DNA from: Hyphomicrobiales bacterium
Lineage (GTDB): Bacteria > Pseudomonadota > Alphaproteobacteria > Rhizobiales > Rhizobiaceae
Assembly (NCBI GenBank): GCA_017305835.1
Contig: JAFKJY010000043.1
Span: forward strand, 1-64,000
DNA: 64,000 nt
Direction: 5' to 3'
In this document: positions 39,087-48,430 of the stretch, piece by piece
Layout: each line of letters begins with the position of its first letter
Numbering within the stretch: the first letter of the stretch is position 1
Position numbers and translations under genes: made by a program
The notes under the pieces: model-generated
The model's database searches: none
The model's input: only the letters and a program-made list of their open reading frames with translations
What the model was told of the DNA's origin: nothing

Positions 39087-39174
39087 CATGCCTCCTCCAT
39101 GCAAGCCGAGAAGCCGGCTTACTTCACAGGCTGCTTCGGTTTCAATCGTTTCGCAAGCCCGGCTTCACACCTTG
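39087..39174 (-). promoter_or_regulatory. iolG-iolC intergenic region
   Basis: The 88-bp gap is longer than others in the cluster and relatively AT-rich around 39130-39160, with TTGAAA on the minus strand (revcomp of TTTCAA). It might hold an internal promoter or an IolR-type site. I see no decisive motif. Confidence 0.3.
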
Positions 39175-40176
39175 TCAGGCGACGGAGGCGACATCCACCC
39201 GCTTGCCCTCGCGCACCGAGCGCAGCGCGGCCTCGGCGAGCGCCAGCGCGCGCAGGCCGTCGCGACCGTCGGGCTTCGGCTTGCGGCCGGCCTCGACCGC
39301 CTCGACGAAGGCGGCGATCTCGTTGGCATAGGCCTCGGTGTAGCGGGTCATGAAGAAGTCGTGCAGCGGCGGCCGCGTGTAGCCGGAGCCGTCGGCGATC
39401 TCGATAGAGACCGGCCGCTGGTTCTCGGCCGCGACCATGCCTTTCGCGCCATGCACCTCGATGCGCTGGTCGTAACCATAGGTGGCGCGGCGCGAATTGG
39501 AGATGACGCACTGGCGGCCCGAGGCCGTCTCCAGGATCACCGAAGCACTGTCGAAATCGCCCATCCTGCCGATCTCGGGATCGACAAGAACCGCCGCATG
39601 GGCCGACACCGACACCGGCTCCTCGCCGAGCAGGAAGCGGGCCATGTCGAAATCGTGGATGGTCATGTCGCGGAAGATGCCGCCCGAGCGCTTGACGTAG
39701 TCGGGCGGCGGCGCGCCGGGATCGCGCGAGGTGATCGTCACCATCTCGACCGCGCCGATGCGGCCGTCGTCGATCGCCTGCCGCACGGCGGCGAAATGCG
39801 GGTCGAAGCGGCGGTTGAAGCCGACCATCAGCGCCGCGCCCGTCTTGTCCACTACCTTCAGACAGGCCTCGACGCGGGCCACGTCGAGGTCGATCGGCTT
39901 CTCGCAGAAGATCGCCTTGCCGGCGCGCGCCAGCCGCTCGATCAGGTCGGCATGGGTGTCTGTCGGCGTGCAGATCACCACGGCGTCGATGTCGCCGGCC
40001 GACACGATGTCGTCGAGGCTGCGCACCTCCGCACCCCACGCCTGCGCCAGCGCGCGGGCCGCCGGCTCGAGCGCGTCGGCGACGGCGACGAGCCGCGCCT
40101 TTGGGTTTGAAGCGATCGCCGCCGCATGGACCTTGCCGATGCGGCCGGCGCCGAGGAGGCCGAACCTGACCGTCAT
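39175..40176 (-). CDS. iolG: Inositol 2-dehydrogenase
   Basis: A 333-residue GFO/IDH/MocA dehydrogenase that oxidises myo-inositol to scyllo-inosose with NAD. It has the N-terminal Rossmann motif GLLGAGRIGKVHA, the EKP motif in IFCEKPIDLD and the catalytic DMTIHDFDMARF. Its position directly before iolC-iolD-iolE-iolB supports the inositol substrate over other family members. The start at 40176 aligns the Rossmann motif; the extra open frame upstream is not conserved-looking. It is the promoter-proximal gene of this set. No IolR regulator lies in the window. Confidence 0.92.
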   Translation of the reverse strand: MTVRFGLLGAGRIGKVHAAAIASNPKARLVAVADALEPAARALAQAWGAEVRSLDDIVSAGDIDAVVICTPTDTHADLIERLARAGKAIFCEKPIDLDVARVEACLKVVDKTGAALMVGFNRRFDPHFAAVRQAIDDGRIGAVEMVTITSRDPGAPPPDYVKRSGGIFRDMTIHDFDMARFLLGEEPVSVSAHAAVLVDPEIGRMGDFDSASVILETASGRQCVISNSRRATYGYDQRIEVHGAKGMVAAENQRPVSIEIADGSGYTRPPLHDFFMTRYTEAYANEIAAFVEAVEAGRKPKPDGRDGLRALALAEAALRSVREGKRVDVASVA

Positions 40177-40285
40177 GTCTGCCGTCTTTCCCGAATGGCT
40201 GCCGATGTTTCGCGCGGGCGACGCCGCGCCGCCAACATCTGGCACGACCGGGCCGCCGCCCGCAACGGCGTAAGATGAGGTCGCG

Positions 40286-42970
40286 TCAGGTCAGGTCGAT
40301 GCGGACGAGGAACAGGCCGGGCTCGTCGGGATGTGGGCCGATGTCGAAGCCGAACTCCTTCACCATGGCCAGCATCTTGGTGTTCTCCGACAGCACGATG
40401 CCCTCGACGCGGCCGACCTTCTCCGAGCGCGCGAAGGCGAGGATGCGGTCGAGCAGCGCCCAGCCCAGCCCGTGGCCCTGCAGGTCGGTGCGCACCAGCA
40501 GCGCATATTCGCCGAAGGTGCGGTCGGGGTCGCAGGACAGGCGGCCGATGCCGACGAGCTCGCCCGTCCTGGCCGAAAGCGCGACGAAGGCCATGTCGCG
40601 GTCGTAGTCGAGCTGCGTGAGCCGCACCAGCATCTCGTGCGGAAAGGTCCTGCGCGGGGCGAGGAAGCGCAGCCTGATGTCGTCGGCCGAGACCTTCGAC
40701 AGGAAGGGCGGGTATAGCGTGACGTCCTGCGGACGGATCGGGCGCAGCAGGTAGGTGTCGCCGTCGGGCAGCGTCACCGTCTTTTCCCAGTCGGACGGGT
40801 AGGGCCGGATGGCGAGCGCCCGGTTCGGCCCCCTCTCCTCCACCCTGTCCGGGTCGATCTCGACGCGGGCGTCGAGCGCGATCACGCCGTCTGCGTCGGC
40901 GAGCAGCGGGTTGACGTCGACGCCGGCCACGCAGGGGAAATCGACGATCAGCCGCGAGGCGCCCTCGAGTGCTGCGATGATGGCCTCGCGGTCGGCCGGC
41001 TTGCGGTCGCGAAAACCCTTGAGCAGCCGGCCGATGCGGGTGCGGTCGATCAGATCGCCGGCCAGCACGCCGTCGAGCGGCGGCAGCGCGATCGCGGTGT
41101 CGTCGACGACCTCGACCGAGGTGCCGCCGGCGCCGAACAGGATGACCGGGCCGAAGATCGGGTCGCGGCTCATGCCGACGATCAGTTCCTCGGCCTGCCC
41201 CCGCGAGACCATCGGCTGGACCGCGAAGCCCTCTACGTCGGCGTCCGGGCGCGACTTGCGCACGCGCTTGAGGATGGCGGCTGCCGCGTCTCGCGCCTCG
41301 TCGGCGTCGGTGATGTTGAGCACCACGCCGCCGACGTCCGACTTGTGGCTGATCGCCTTGGACATCAGCTTGACGACTACGCGGCCGCCATCGCGCAGCA
41401 GGTCGGCGGCGGCCTCGCCGGCCGCTGCCGGGTCGGGCGCGACGATCGTGCGCGGCACGGGGATCCCGTAGGCGGAGACGACCTGCTTGGCCTCCGGCTC
41501 GGTCAGCATGCGGCGCCCTTCCGCGGCCACCGCCCGGAAGACGGCGCGCACCGCCTCGCGGTCGGGCGTCGTCAGATCGCCGCTCGCGGGCGGCACGCGC
41601 GTCAGCGCCTCCTGCGCGCGCGACCAGCCGGAGAGATAGCCGACGGCCATCGCCGCGTCGGACGGCGTCTCGAAGCTCGCCACGCCCGCCTCCTGCAGGA
41701 TGCGGCGGCCCTCGCGCGCCGTGTGCTCGCCCAGCCAGCAGGCGAGCAGCGGCTTGCCCGAGACGAGCCCGCGCCGGGTCAGCCCGGCCACGGCGGCGGC
41801 GGCCTCGACCGGCGAAGCGAGGCCGGTCGGGCAGTTGAGCACCAGAACGGTGTCGACGCCGGGGTCGGCGGCGACGGCCGAGACGGCGGCGCCGTAGCGC
41901 TCCGGCGGGGCGTCGCCGATGATGTCGACGGGGTTGGCATGCGACCAGGTGGAAGGGAGCGCCGCGTCGAGCGCCTCCAGCGTGGCGTCCGAAAGCTCGG
42001 CAAGCTCGCCGCCTATGTCGGCGAGCTGGTCGACGGCGAGCACGCCGGCGCCGCCGCCATTGGTGACGATGCCGACGCGCGAGCGCTTCAGCGGCGAAAA
42101 GCGCGCCGTCGTCTCGGCGGCGTCAAAGAGGTCGGCGAGGCCGTTGACGCGCAGGATGCCGGCCCGCTCCAGCGCGGCCTCGACCACGCGGTCGGCGCCC
42201 GACAGCGCGCCGGTATGGGTGGCGGCGGCCTTGGCCGCCTGCTCGTGGCGGCCCGACTTGATGGCGATCACCGGCTTGATGCGGGCGGCGGCACGGGCCG
42301 CCGACATGAACTTGCGCGGGTTGGGGATCGATTCGAGATAGAGCAGGATCGTCCTGGTGCGGGCGTCGCCCGCCAGCATGTCGAGATAGTCTGCCACGTC
42401 GACGTCGGCCATGTCGCCCAGCGAGACGATGTGGGAGAAGCCGAGATTCGCCTCGGCCGCCCAGTCGACCAGCGAGGTGGCGATGGCGCCCGACTGCGAC
42501 AGCAGCGCCATGCCTCCGGCGGGCGCCGCCATGTGGGAGAAGCCGGCATTGAGCTTCAGCGGCGGGATCATCAGGCCGAGCGTGTTCGGCCCGATGATGC
42601 GGAAGAGATAGGGTTTCGCGGCGTCCAGCATCTTCTGGCGCAGGCCGTTGGCCGCATTCAGCCCGGCGGTGATGACGACGGCCGCGCGGGTGCCCTTGCG
42701 GCCGAACTCGTCGACGATTCCCGGCACGGTCGCCGGCGGGGTGGCGATGACGGCGAGGTCGGGCGCGGCCGGCAGGGCGGCCGCGTCGGGATAGCAGCGG
42801 CGGCCGCCGATCTCGCCATATTTCGGGTTGACCGGCCAGATCTCGCCCTCGAAGCCGCCGTTGACAACATTGTCGAAGACGACGCGGCCGACGGAGCCTT
42901 CCTTGACGGAAGCGCCCACGATGGCGACCGAGCGCGGACGGACGGCGAATTCCAGGTTGCGGATCGTCAT
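40286..42970 (-). CDS. PatZ-like protein: ADP-forming acyl-CoA synthetase fused to GNAT
   Basis: An 894-residue fusion. The N-terminal part (to about 460) is a CoA-binding and ligase-CoA domain (SVAIVGASVKEGSVGRVVF, IGPNTLG, LLSQSGAIATSL). An ATP-grasp domain follows (about 480-690; YGIPVPRT, VVKLMSKAISHKSDVGGV, GVDVNPLL). The last 170 residues are a GNAT domain (RTFGEYALLVRTDLQGHGLGWALLDRI). This order is that of PatZ/Pat lysine acetyltransferases, in which the synthetase part usually senses or regulates and the GNAT part acetylates, classically acetyl-CoA synthetase. DTVLVLNCPTG and the conserved ATHTGALSG His region suggest the synthetase part may be intact. Confidence 0.88.
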   Translation of the reverse strand: MTIRNLEFAVRPRSVAIVGASVKEGSVGRVVFDNVVNGGFEGEIWPVNPKYGEIGGRRCYPDAAALPAAPDLAVIATPPATVPGIVDEFGRKGTRAAVVITAGLNAANGLRQKMLDAAKPYLFRIIGPNTLGLMIPPLKLNAGFSHMAAPAGGMALLSQSGAIATSLVDWAAEANLGFSHIVSLGDMADVDVADYLDMLAGDARTRTILLYLESIPNPRKFMSAARAAARIKPVIAIKSGRHEQAAKAAATHTGALSGADRVVEAALERAGILRVNGLADLFDAAETTARFSPLKRSRVGIVTNGGGAGVLAVDQLADIGGELAELSDATLEALDAALPSTWSHANPVDIIGDAPPERYGAAVSAVAADPGVDTVLVLNCPTGLASPVEAAAAVAGLTRRGLVSGKPLLACWLGEHTAREGRRILQEAGVASFETPSDAAMAVGYLSGWSRAQEALTRVPPASGDLTTPDREAVRAVFRAVAAEGRRMLTEPEAKQVVSAYGIPVPRTIVAPDPAAAGEAAADLLRDGGRVVVKLMSKAISHKSDVGGVVLNITDADEARDAAAAILKRVRKSRPDADVEGFAVQPMVSRGQAEELIVGMSRDPIFGPVILFGAGGTSVEVVDDTAIALPPLDGVLAGDLIDRTRIGRLLKGFRDRKPADREAIIAALEGASRLIVDFPCVAGVDVNPLLADADGVIALDARVEIDPDRVEERGPNRALAIRPYPSDWEKTVTLPDGDTYLLRPIRPQDVTLYPPFLSKVSADDIRLRFLAPRRTFPHEMLVRLTQLDYDRDMAFVALSARTGELVGIGRLSCDPDRTFGEYALLVRTDLQGHGLGWALLDRILAFARSEKVGRVEGIVLSENTKMLAMVKEFGFDIGPHPDEPGLFLVRIDLT

Positions 42971-43071
42971 GGCAGGCTTCCTCGCATCTTTGCGTGACAG
43001 GCTTGCATCGCGATTGACCGCGATCAAGTCGTGAGGGCAATCTTGCCGGACAGAACTATCGGAGGCAGGCC

Positions 43072-43458
43072 ATGGTCGAACTCAAGGATATCACACCGAA
43101 TTTCCGCCACGTGCGGCTGCTGCTCGCACGCGAGAAGGGCCATCCCGAGGGCGACCGCGAGGAAGGCTACGACCTGCTCGTACCGCTCGACGAGGAAGGA
43201 CGCCTCGACCACGCCGACTGGAAGTCGCACCAGGCCGTCTGCCGGGTGCGCTATTTCCGCACCGACGAGGAGGAGCGCATCGGCCGGCTGCGGCGCAAGC
43301 CGGGCGGCCAGTGGTATTTCGACTATGCCGAGGGCGACAGCGACGACGAGATCGGCTTCCGGCTCGGCGAGGAGCGCTTCGTCACCGGCGAATACGTGTC
43401 GATCCGCAGCGGCGGCGTGATGCACACCTACCAGGTCGCGCGGGTGGAGATGCCATAG
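43072..43458 (+). CDS. Conserved hypothetical protein
   Basis: A 128-residue, highly charged soluble protein without signal peptide or membrane span. Readable features are EGYDLLVPLDEEGRLDHADWK, CRVRYFRTDEEE and, toward the end, GEERFVTGEYVSIRSG with HTYQVARVE, suggesting a compact beta-rich fold. GGAGG lies before the ATG. It is divergent from the PatZ-like gene with 101 bp between starts. I do not recognise a named family or a function. Confidence 0.8.
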   Translation: MVELKDITPNFRHVRLLLAREKGHPEGDREEGYDLLVPLDEEGRLDHADWKSHQAVCRVRYFRTDEEERIGRLRRKPGGQWYFDYAEGDSDDEIGFRLGEERFVTGEYVSIRSGGVMHTYQVARVEMP

Positions 43459-43602
43459 GCGGGCTCGGGGAAATCCATTCCTCAAAACCCGTAAATTCGA
43501 GAAAATCCTGCCCTTCCACGCAGGTGGACGGGTGCGCCATCCCGCGCGCCGTGTCCGGCCGACGGGTAGAATGCCGCCGCAACCCGCTCGGGAACACCTG
43601 AC

Positions 43603-44025
43603 ATGACCGAATTCACACCCTGGGCCTCGCTGACCGGCGGGGCGCTCATCGGCCTCTCGGCCGTGCTGCTGATGGCGTGGGAGGGCCGCATCGCCGGCAT
43701 CAGCGGCATCGCCGGCCGGCTATTGCCGCCGTGGACCGACGAGGCGACGCCGTCGCGGCTCGGCTTCGTGATCGGGCTGGTGGCCGCGCCGCTCGCCTGG
43801 TTCGTCGCCACCGGGTCGCCGGTCGTCCAGACGGTCTCGTCCAACCTGCCGCTGATGGCGGCGGCCGGGCTGCTGGTCGGCTTCGGCTCGACCTGGGGCA
43901 ATGGCTGCACCAGCGGACACGGCGTCTGCGGCCTGGCGCGGCTGTCGCCGCGCTCCGTCATGGCGACGGCCGTGTTCATGGCCGCGGCCGTGCTCACCGT
44001 GCTCGTCGTCCGCCACCTGATGTGA
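43603..44025 (+). CDS. YeeE/YedE family membrane protein, N-terminal half
   Basis: A 140-residue membrane protein with about four spans of the YeeE/YedE sulfur-transport family. The family signature with conserved cysteines is GNGCTSGHGVCGLARLS near residues 104-120, and MAWEGRIAGISGI lies near the N terminus. In this family the cysteines are thought to relay thiosulfate or another sulfur species. It is followed after 8 bp by a second short protein of the same fold, so the two probably form one heteromeric transporter. Confidence 0.85.
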   Translation: MTEFTPWASLTGGALIGLSAVLLMAWEGRIAGISGIAGRLLPPWTDEATPSRLGFVIGLVAAPLAWFVATGSPVVQTVSSNLPLMAAAGLLVGFGSTWGNGCTSGHGVCGLARLSPRSVMATAVFMAAAVLTVLVVRHLM

Positions 44026-44033
44026 GGCCCGCA

Positions 44034-44465
44034 ATGTCGTTCCTCGTCAATCTCGCTCTCGGGCTGCTGTTCGGCATCGGGCTGGTGGTGTCGGGCATGG
44101 CGGACCCCGCCAAGGTGCTGAACTTCCTCGACTTCAGCGGCACGTGGGACCCCTCGCTCGCCTTCGTCATGGGCGGCGCGGTGGTCGTCACCTTCCTCGG
44201 CTACCGGCTGGTGCTGAAGCGGCCGGCGCCGGTGGCGGCCGAGCGCTTCCACCTGCCGACCGCGCGCGGCATCGACGAACGCGTCGTCATCGGCCCGGCG
44301 ATCTTCGGCTTCGGCTGGGGCCTGTCGGGCTTCTGCCCCGGCCCGGCGCTGACCAGCCTCGGCATCGGCGCGCCCGGCACGCTGGTCTTCGTGCCTGCCA
44401 TGCTCGTCGGCATGTGGGCGGCGCGGCTGGCGGTGGCGCGTTTCCGCGTCGCCTATCCGGACTGA
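44034..44465 (+). CDS. YeeE/YedE-like (DUF6691) membrane protein, C-terminal half
   Basis: A 143-residue membrane protein with about four spans. GLVVSGMADPAKVLNFLD near residues 17-34 and GFGWGLSGFCPGPALTSLG near 97-115 are the conserved segments; the single cysteine in GFCPGP matches the second sulfur-relay site of full-length YeeE proteins. It begins 8 bp after the upstream partner. Such pairs are often annotated as sulfur or thiosulfate transporters (PmpA/PmpB-like). The substrate here is not proven. Confidence 0.83.
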   Translation: MSFLVNLALGLLFGIGLVVSGMADPAKVLNFLDFSGTWDPSLAFVMGGAVVVTFLGYRLVLKRPAPVAAERFHLPTARGIDERVVIGPAIFGFGWGLSGFCPGPALTSLGIGAPGTLVFVPAMLVGMWAARLAVARFRVAYPD

Positions 44466-44510
44466 ACCTTCCCCACGGGCAATGCGAGCCGGCGCATCCG
44501 CCGGCCCGGA

Positions 44511-44537
44511 TTGACTTGCGCGCGCGATCCCTATAAG
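44511..44537 (+). promoter_or_regulatory. Candidate rpmH promoter
   Basis: TTGACT (44511-44516) and TATAAG (44532-44537) are separated by 15 bp, slightly short for sigma70 but with good hexamers. A leader of roughly 115 bases would follow before rpmH. Nothing else was seen between the stop at 44465 and rpmH. Confidence 0.5.
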
Positions 44538-44658
44538 CCCCGCGCACGCTCGGGCCACACGTCCGGCGCAGCCTTGCTGTGCCCCGGCGGTTCGCAAACG
44601 CTCCTGCTCTCACAAGAGACAGAACCAAGAAGGGCCGCACTCCGCGGTATCAAGATAA

Positions 44659-44799
44659 ATGTCGACGAAGCGTACCTATCAACCCTCCAAGCTCGTTCGC
44701 AAGCGGCGCCACGGCTTTCGCGCCCGCATGGCGACCAAGGGCGGCCGCGACGTCGTCGCTGCCCGTCGCTCGCGCGGCCGCAAGCGGCTATCGGCCTGA
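44659..44799 (+). CDS. rpmH: 50S ribosomal protein L34
   Basis: A 46-residue, strongly basic protein: [20 protein letters not shown] followed by RARMATKGG and ending [12 protein letters not shown], the unmistakable L34 sequence. It is two residues longer at the N terminus than many L34 proteins because translation starts at MST-KRTYQ. It lies 23 bp upstream of rnpA, the nearly universal order. L34 is part of the large ribosomal subunit. Confidence 0.97.
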   Translation: MSTKRTYQPSKLVRKRRHGFRARMATKGGRDVVAARRSRGRKRLSA

Positions 44800-44822
44800 T
44801 CGGCCTTCCGGGCCAGGATACG

Positions 44823-45200
44823 TTGACGCCGAAGCCGGCCGGACCGACCCCGGGCAGGCTGCGCAAGCGCGCGGAATTCCTGGCCGCGCGCGCCGGCGAG
44901 AAGCGGCGCGGCAAGCTGTTCCTGCTCGAAGTATTCGATCGCGGCGAGGCGGGAACGCCGCCGCGGCTGGGCATCACCGTCACGAAAAAGAGCGGCAATG
45001 CCGTCATACGCAACCGGATCCGGCGCCGGCTGCGCGAGGCAGTGCGCGTGCATGCCGCTGATGACATGGCCGCCGGCACTGACTATGTGATCGTCGGGCG
45101 CCGCGAGGTGCTCAGCGCTCCCTTCGAGGAGCTGAAGACGGAACTGTCGCGCCGAATGCGCGGCCGAAGCCAGAACGCCACCACGACCCAGAGCTCCTGA
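44823..45200 (+). CDS. rnpA: Ribonuclease P protein component
   Basis: A 125-residue basic protein that assists the RNase P RNA in tRNA 5' processing. The signature [13 protein letters not shown] (residues 65-77) and [13 protein letters not shown] at the N terminus are clear. I start it at the TTG at 44823, which has AGGA upstream and gives the usual length; no ATG precedes the conserved part. Its TGA shares one base with the yidC start codon, so the two are coupled. Confidence 0.93.
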   Translation: MTPKPAGPTPGRLRKRAEFLAARAGEKRRGKLFLLEVFDRGEAGTPPRLGITVTKKSGNAVIRNRIRRRLREAVRVHAADDMAAGTDYVIVGRREVLSAPFEELKTELSRRMRGRSQNATTTQSS

Positions 45201-47008
45201 TGGAAAACAACCGCAACTTCTTCATCACGATCGCGCTTTCGGTGCTGATCCTGGTCGTCTGGCAGGTGTTCTACATGAACCCGCGGATCGAGGCGCAGCG
45301 CGAGGCCACGAAGGTCGAGCAGGCCCGGCAGGAGCAGACGCAGGCCCCGGCCACCGGCGCGCCGGCGACGGGCGAGAGCCACAACATCCCGGGCGCCGCC
45401 GCGCCCTCCGGCGCCGGCACCGTTCAGCCGGCCGAGACGCGCGAGCAGGCGCTCGCCGGCACCGCCCGCGTCAAGATCGACACGCCGAGCCTCGCGGGCT
45501 CGATCAACCTCACCGGCGCGCGGCTCGACGACCTGGTGCTGAAGCAGTACCACGAGACCGTCGACAAAAGCTCGCCCAACATCCACCTGCTCAGCCCGGT
45601 CGGCCTCGACGACGCCTATTACGTCGAGCTCGGCTATACGGGCGACGCCTCGGCGGGCGAGCTGCCGGGGCCGGGCACGGCGTGGTCGGTCGAGGGCAAC
45701 TCGACGCTGACGCAGTCGAACCCGGTGACGCTCACCTACACCAACGACAAGGGCCTCACCTTCGCCCGCACCATCGCGGTCGACGCGAACTACATGTTCA
45801 CGGTGACCGACAAGGTCACCAATGGCGGCGGCCAGCCGGTGTCGCTGTCGAGCTACGGCCGCACCACGCGCTACGGCACGCCGCACACGCAGGGCACCTA
45901 CGTGCTGCACGAGGGCCTGATCGGCGTGACCGGCGACGAGGGCCTGCAGGAGATCAAGTACAAGACCCTGCAGGACGACAAGCAGATCGTGCCGTCGAAG
46001 TCGAAGGACGGCTGGCTCGGCATCACCGACAAATACTGGGCCGTCGCGCTGATCCCGCCGACGACGGAGGCCTTCCAGCCGCGCTTCTCCTATTTCGGCG
46101 ACGGCAAGGAGCGCTACCAGGCCGACTACCTGACCGACGCGGTCTCCGTCGCGCCCGGCCAGTCGAGCGAGGTGCAGAGCCGCTTCTTCGCCGGCGCCAA
46201 GCAGGTCTCGGTCGTCGACACCTACAAGGACCAGTACAGCATCAACCGCTTCGACCGGCTGATCGACTGGGGCTGGTTCTACTTCCTGACCAAGCCGATG
46301 TTCTACCTGATGGACTGGCTCTACCACCTGCTCGGCAATTTCGGGCTGGCCATCCTCGGCACCACCGTGATCGTCAAGGCGATCTTCTTCCCGCTCGCCA
46401 ACAAGTCGTACAAGTCGATGGCGAACATGAAGAAGGTCCAGCCTGCCATGCTGGAGATCCGCGAGAAATACGCGGACGACAAGATGAAGCAGCAGCAGGC
46501 GATGATGGAGCTCTACAAGAAGGAGAAGATCAATCCGGTCGCCGGCTGCTGGCCGGTGGCGCTGCAGATCCCGGTCTTCTTCTCGCTCTACAAGGTGCTC
46601 TACATCACCATCGAGATGCGGCACGCGCCGTTCTTCGGCTGGATCCAGGACCTCGCCGCGCCAGACCCGACCTCGGTCTTCAACCTGTTCGGCCTGCTTC
46701 CCTGGGACGTGCCGCACATCATGCTGATCGGCGTGTGGCCGCTCGTCATGGGCGTCACGATGTTCCTGCAGATGCGCATGAACCCGCTGCCGCCGGACCC
46801 GACGCAGGCGATGATCTTCACCTGGATGCCGGTGGTCTTCACCTTCATGATGGCCGGCTTCCCGGCCGGGCTGGTGATCTACTGGGCGTGGAACAACACG
46901 CTCTCCATCATCCAGCAGGGCGTCATCATGAAGCGCCAGGGCGCCAAGATCGAGCTGTGGGACAACCTCGTGGGCCTGTTCCGACGAAAGCCGAAGCCCG
47001 CCGAATAG
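45200..47008 (+). CDS. yidC: Membrane protein insertase YidC
   Basis: A 602-residue insertase of the inner membrane. One N-terminal span (about 7-24) is followed by a Pro/Ala/Thr-rich linker (45-80) and a large periplasmic beta domain. Five C-terminal spans begin near 355, with the family segments [19 protein letters not shown] and [19 protein letters not shown]. The length is normal for alphaproteobacteria. It follows rpmH-rnpA as usual; no yidD is seen between. It helps insert respiratory subunits and other proteins, alone or with SecYEG. Confidence 0.96.
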   Translation: MENNRNFFITIALSVLILVVWQVFYMNPRIEAQREATKVEQARQEQTQAPATGAPATGESHNIPGAAAPSGAGTVQPAETREQALAGTARVKIDTPSLAGSINLTGARLDDLVLKQYHETVDKSSPNIHLLSPVGLDDAYYVELGYTGDASAGELPGPGTAWSVEGNSTLTQSNPVTLTYTNDKGLTFARTIAVDANYMFTVTDKVTNGGGQPVSLSSYGRTTRYGTPHTQGTYVLHEGLIGVTGDEGLQEIKYKTLQDDKQIVPSKSKDGWLGITDKYWAVALIPPTTEAFQPRFSYFGDGKERYQADYLTDAVSVAPGQSSEVQSRFFAGAKQVSVVDTYKDQYSINRFDRLIDWGWFYFLTKPMFYLMDWLYHLLGNFGLAILGTTVIVKAIFFPLANKSYKSMANMKKVQPAMLEIREKYADDKMKQQQAMMELYKKEKINPVAGCWPVALQIPVFFSLYKVLYITIEMRHAPFFGWIQDLAAPDPTSVFNLFGLLPWDVPHIMLIGVWPLVMGVTMFLQMRMNPLPPDPTQAMIFTWMPVVFTFMMAGFPAGLVIYWAWNNTLSIIQQGVIMKRQGAKIELWDNLVGLFRRKPKPAE

Positions 47009-47016
47009 CCATCCGA

Positions 47017-47039
47017 AGCCCCGCCACGGCGGGGCTTTT
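47017..47039 (+). terminator. Intrinsic terminator after yidC
   Basis: AGCCCCGCC (47017-47025) and GGCGGGGCT (47028-47036) form a 9-bp stem with a two-base apex, followed by TTT from the run CTTTTG. It lies 8 bases after the yidC stop and should end the rpmH-rnpA-yidC transcript. Confidence 0.8.
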
Positions 47040-47111
47040 GCTTGCCGGCCGCTGCGCATGCGATATGTCAGGAGCATGCCGCGGCGCGGCGCCACCAGCA
47101 GCGAGGGCGAG

Positions 47112-47750
47112 ATGGAAGGACCCAAGCCCGAGATCAAGCACCCGATCGAGATGCACAAGCGTGTCGGCTTTCTGAAGCCGCTGGTCGACGCGCCGAACAT
47201 CGAGATCGGCGACTACACCTATTACGACGACCCGGACGGGCCGGACCTGTTCCAGTCCAAATGCGTGCTGCACCACTACCCCTTCATCGGCGACCGGCTG
47301 ATCATCGGGAAGTTCTGCGCCATCGCGGAGAATGCGCGCTTCATCATGAACGGTGCCAACCACGTGCTGTCGGGCTTCTCGACCTATCCGTTCAACATCT
47401 TCGGCCATGGCTGGGAGAAGGGCTTCGACGAGGCGACCTGGCGCGCCGAGAACCGCGGCGATACGGTGATCGGCAACGACGTGTGGATCGGCATGGAGGC
47501 GATCGTCATGCCGGGCGTGACGATCGGCGACGGCGCGATCGTCGGCACCCGCGCGGTGGTGACGCGGGACGTGCCGCCCTATGCGGTCGTGGGCGGCCAT
47601 CCGGCCGAGGTGATCAAGATGCGCTTCGACGCCAAGACCGTGAAGCGGCTCCTCGCCATCGCCTGGTGGGACTGGCCGGCCGACAGGATCACGCGCAACC
47701 TCGACGCCATCCGCGGCCACGACCTCGCGGCGCTGGAGAAGTCGGCATGA
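47112..47750 (+). CDS. CatB-related O-acetyltransferase (Vat/xenobiotic acetyltransferase family)
   Basis: A 212-residue left-handed beta-helix acyltransferase. Features are [31 protein letters not shown] (the catalytic His), and hexapeptide repeats through [31 protein letters not shown]-terminal [14 protein letters not shown] follows. These match the Vat/CatB group, which acetylates hydroxyls of streptogramins, chloramphenicol or unknown acceptors. Chromosomal members are often not resistance genes. I use the ATG at 47112 after GAGGGCGAG. Its stop overlaps the engB start (ATGA), so it is coupled to an essential GTPase gene. Confidence 0.88.
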   Translation: MEGPKPEIKHPIEMHKRVGFLKPLVDAPNIEIGDYTYYDDPDGPDLFQSKCVLHHYPFIGDRLIIGKFCAIAENARFIMNGANHVLSGFSTYPFNIFGHGWEKGFDEATWRAENRGDTVIGNDVWIGMEAIVMPGVTIGDGAIVGTRAVVTRDVPPYAVVGGHPAEVIKMRFDAKTVKRLLAIAWWDWPADRITRNLDAIRGHDLAALEKSA

Positions 47751-48421
47751 GCGGCGCGGGGGCAAGCGTGGCGGCGGTAGGCGCGGAGGCGGAGGCCCTG
47801 TTCGCGCGGCCGTGGACATTCATCCGCGGCGTGCCGTCGATGAAGTTCCTGCCGCCGGAAGGGCCGCCCGAGATCGCGTTTGCCGGCCGGTCTAACGTCG
47901 GCAAGTCGTCGCTGATCAACGCGCTGGTCGGCCAGAAGGGGCTGGCGCGCACCTCCAACACGCCCGGCCGCACGCAGGAGCTCAACTATTTCGTGCCGGA
48001 CGGCCATTCGGGGACGGTCGGCGACATGCCGCCGATGGCGCTGGTCGACATGCCCGGCTACGGCTTCGCCAAGGCGCCGAAGGACCAGGTCGACCAGTGG
48101 ACGCGGCTGGTGTTCGACTATCTCAAGGGCCGCGTGACGCTGAAGCGCGTCTACGTGCTGGTCGACGCCCGGCACGGGCTGAAGCAGATCGACGAGGACG
48201 TGCTTTCGCTGCTCGACAAGGCGGCCGTCTCCTACCAGCTCGTGCTGACCAAGGCCGACAAGATCAAGCCGGGCGAGCTCGAGCGGCTGATCGCGGAGAC
48301 CGCCGGGAAGATCCGCAAGCGTCCGGCCGCCTTCCCGGCCGTGCTCGCGACCTCGTCGGAGAAGGCGGTGGGCCTGACCGCCCTGCGGGAGGCGATCCAC
48401 CTCGCCGCGAGCGGTCGCTGA
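47747..48421 (+). CDS. engB: Ribosome biogenesis GTP-binding protein EngB (YihA/YsxC)
   Basis: A 224-residue TrmE-Era-EngA-EngB superfamily GTPase needed for large ribosomal subunit assembly. The G motifs are G1 [10 protein letters not shown]2 TPGRTQELN (Thr), G3 DMPGYG, G4 TKAD and G5 TSSEK. The ATG at 47747 overlaps the previous stop. In related genomes engB is usually followed by argB; here msrB follows in the opposite orientation. Confidence 0.96.
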   Translation: MSGAGASVAAVGAEAEALFARPWTFIRGVPSMKFLPPEGPPEIAFAGRSNVGKSSLINALVGQKGLARTSNTPGRTQELNYFVPDGHSGTVGDMPPMALVDMPGYGFAKAPKDQVDQWTRLVFDYLKGRVTLKRVYVLVDARHGLKQIDEDVLSLLDKAAVSYQLVLTKADKIKPGELERLIAETAGKIRKRPAAFPAVLATSSEKAVGLTALREAIHLAASGR

Positions 48422-48430
48422 CCGCGCGGG

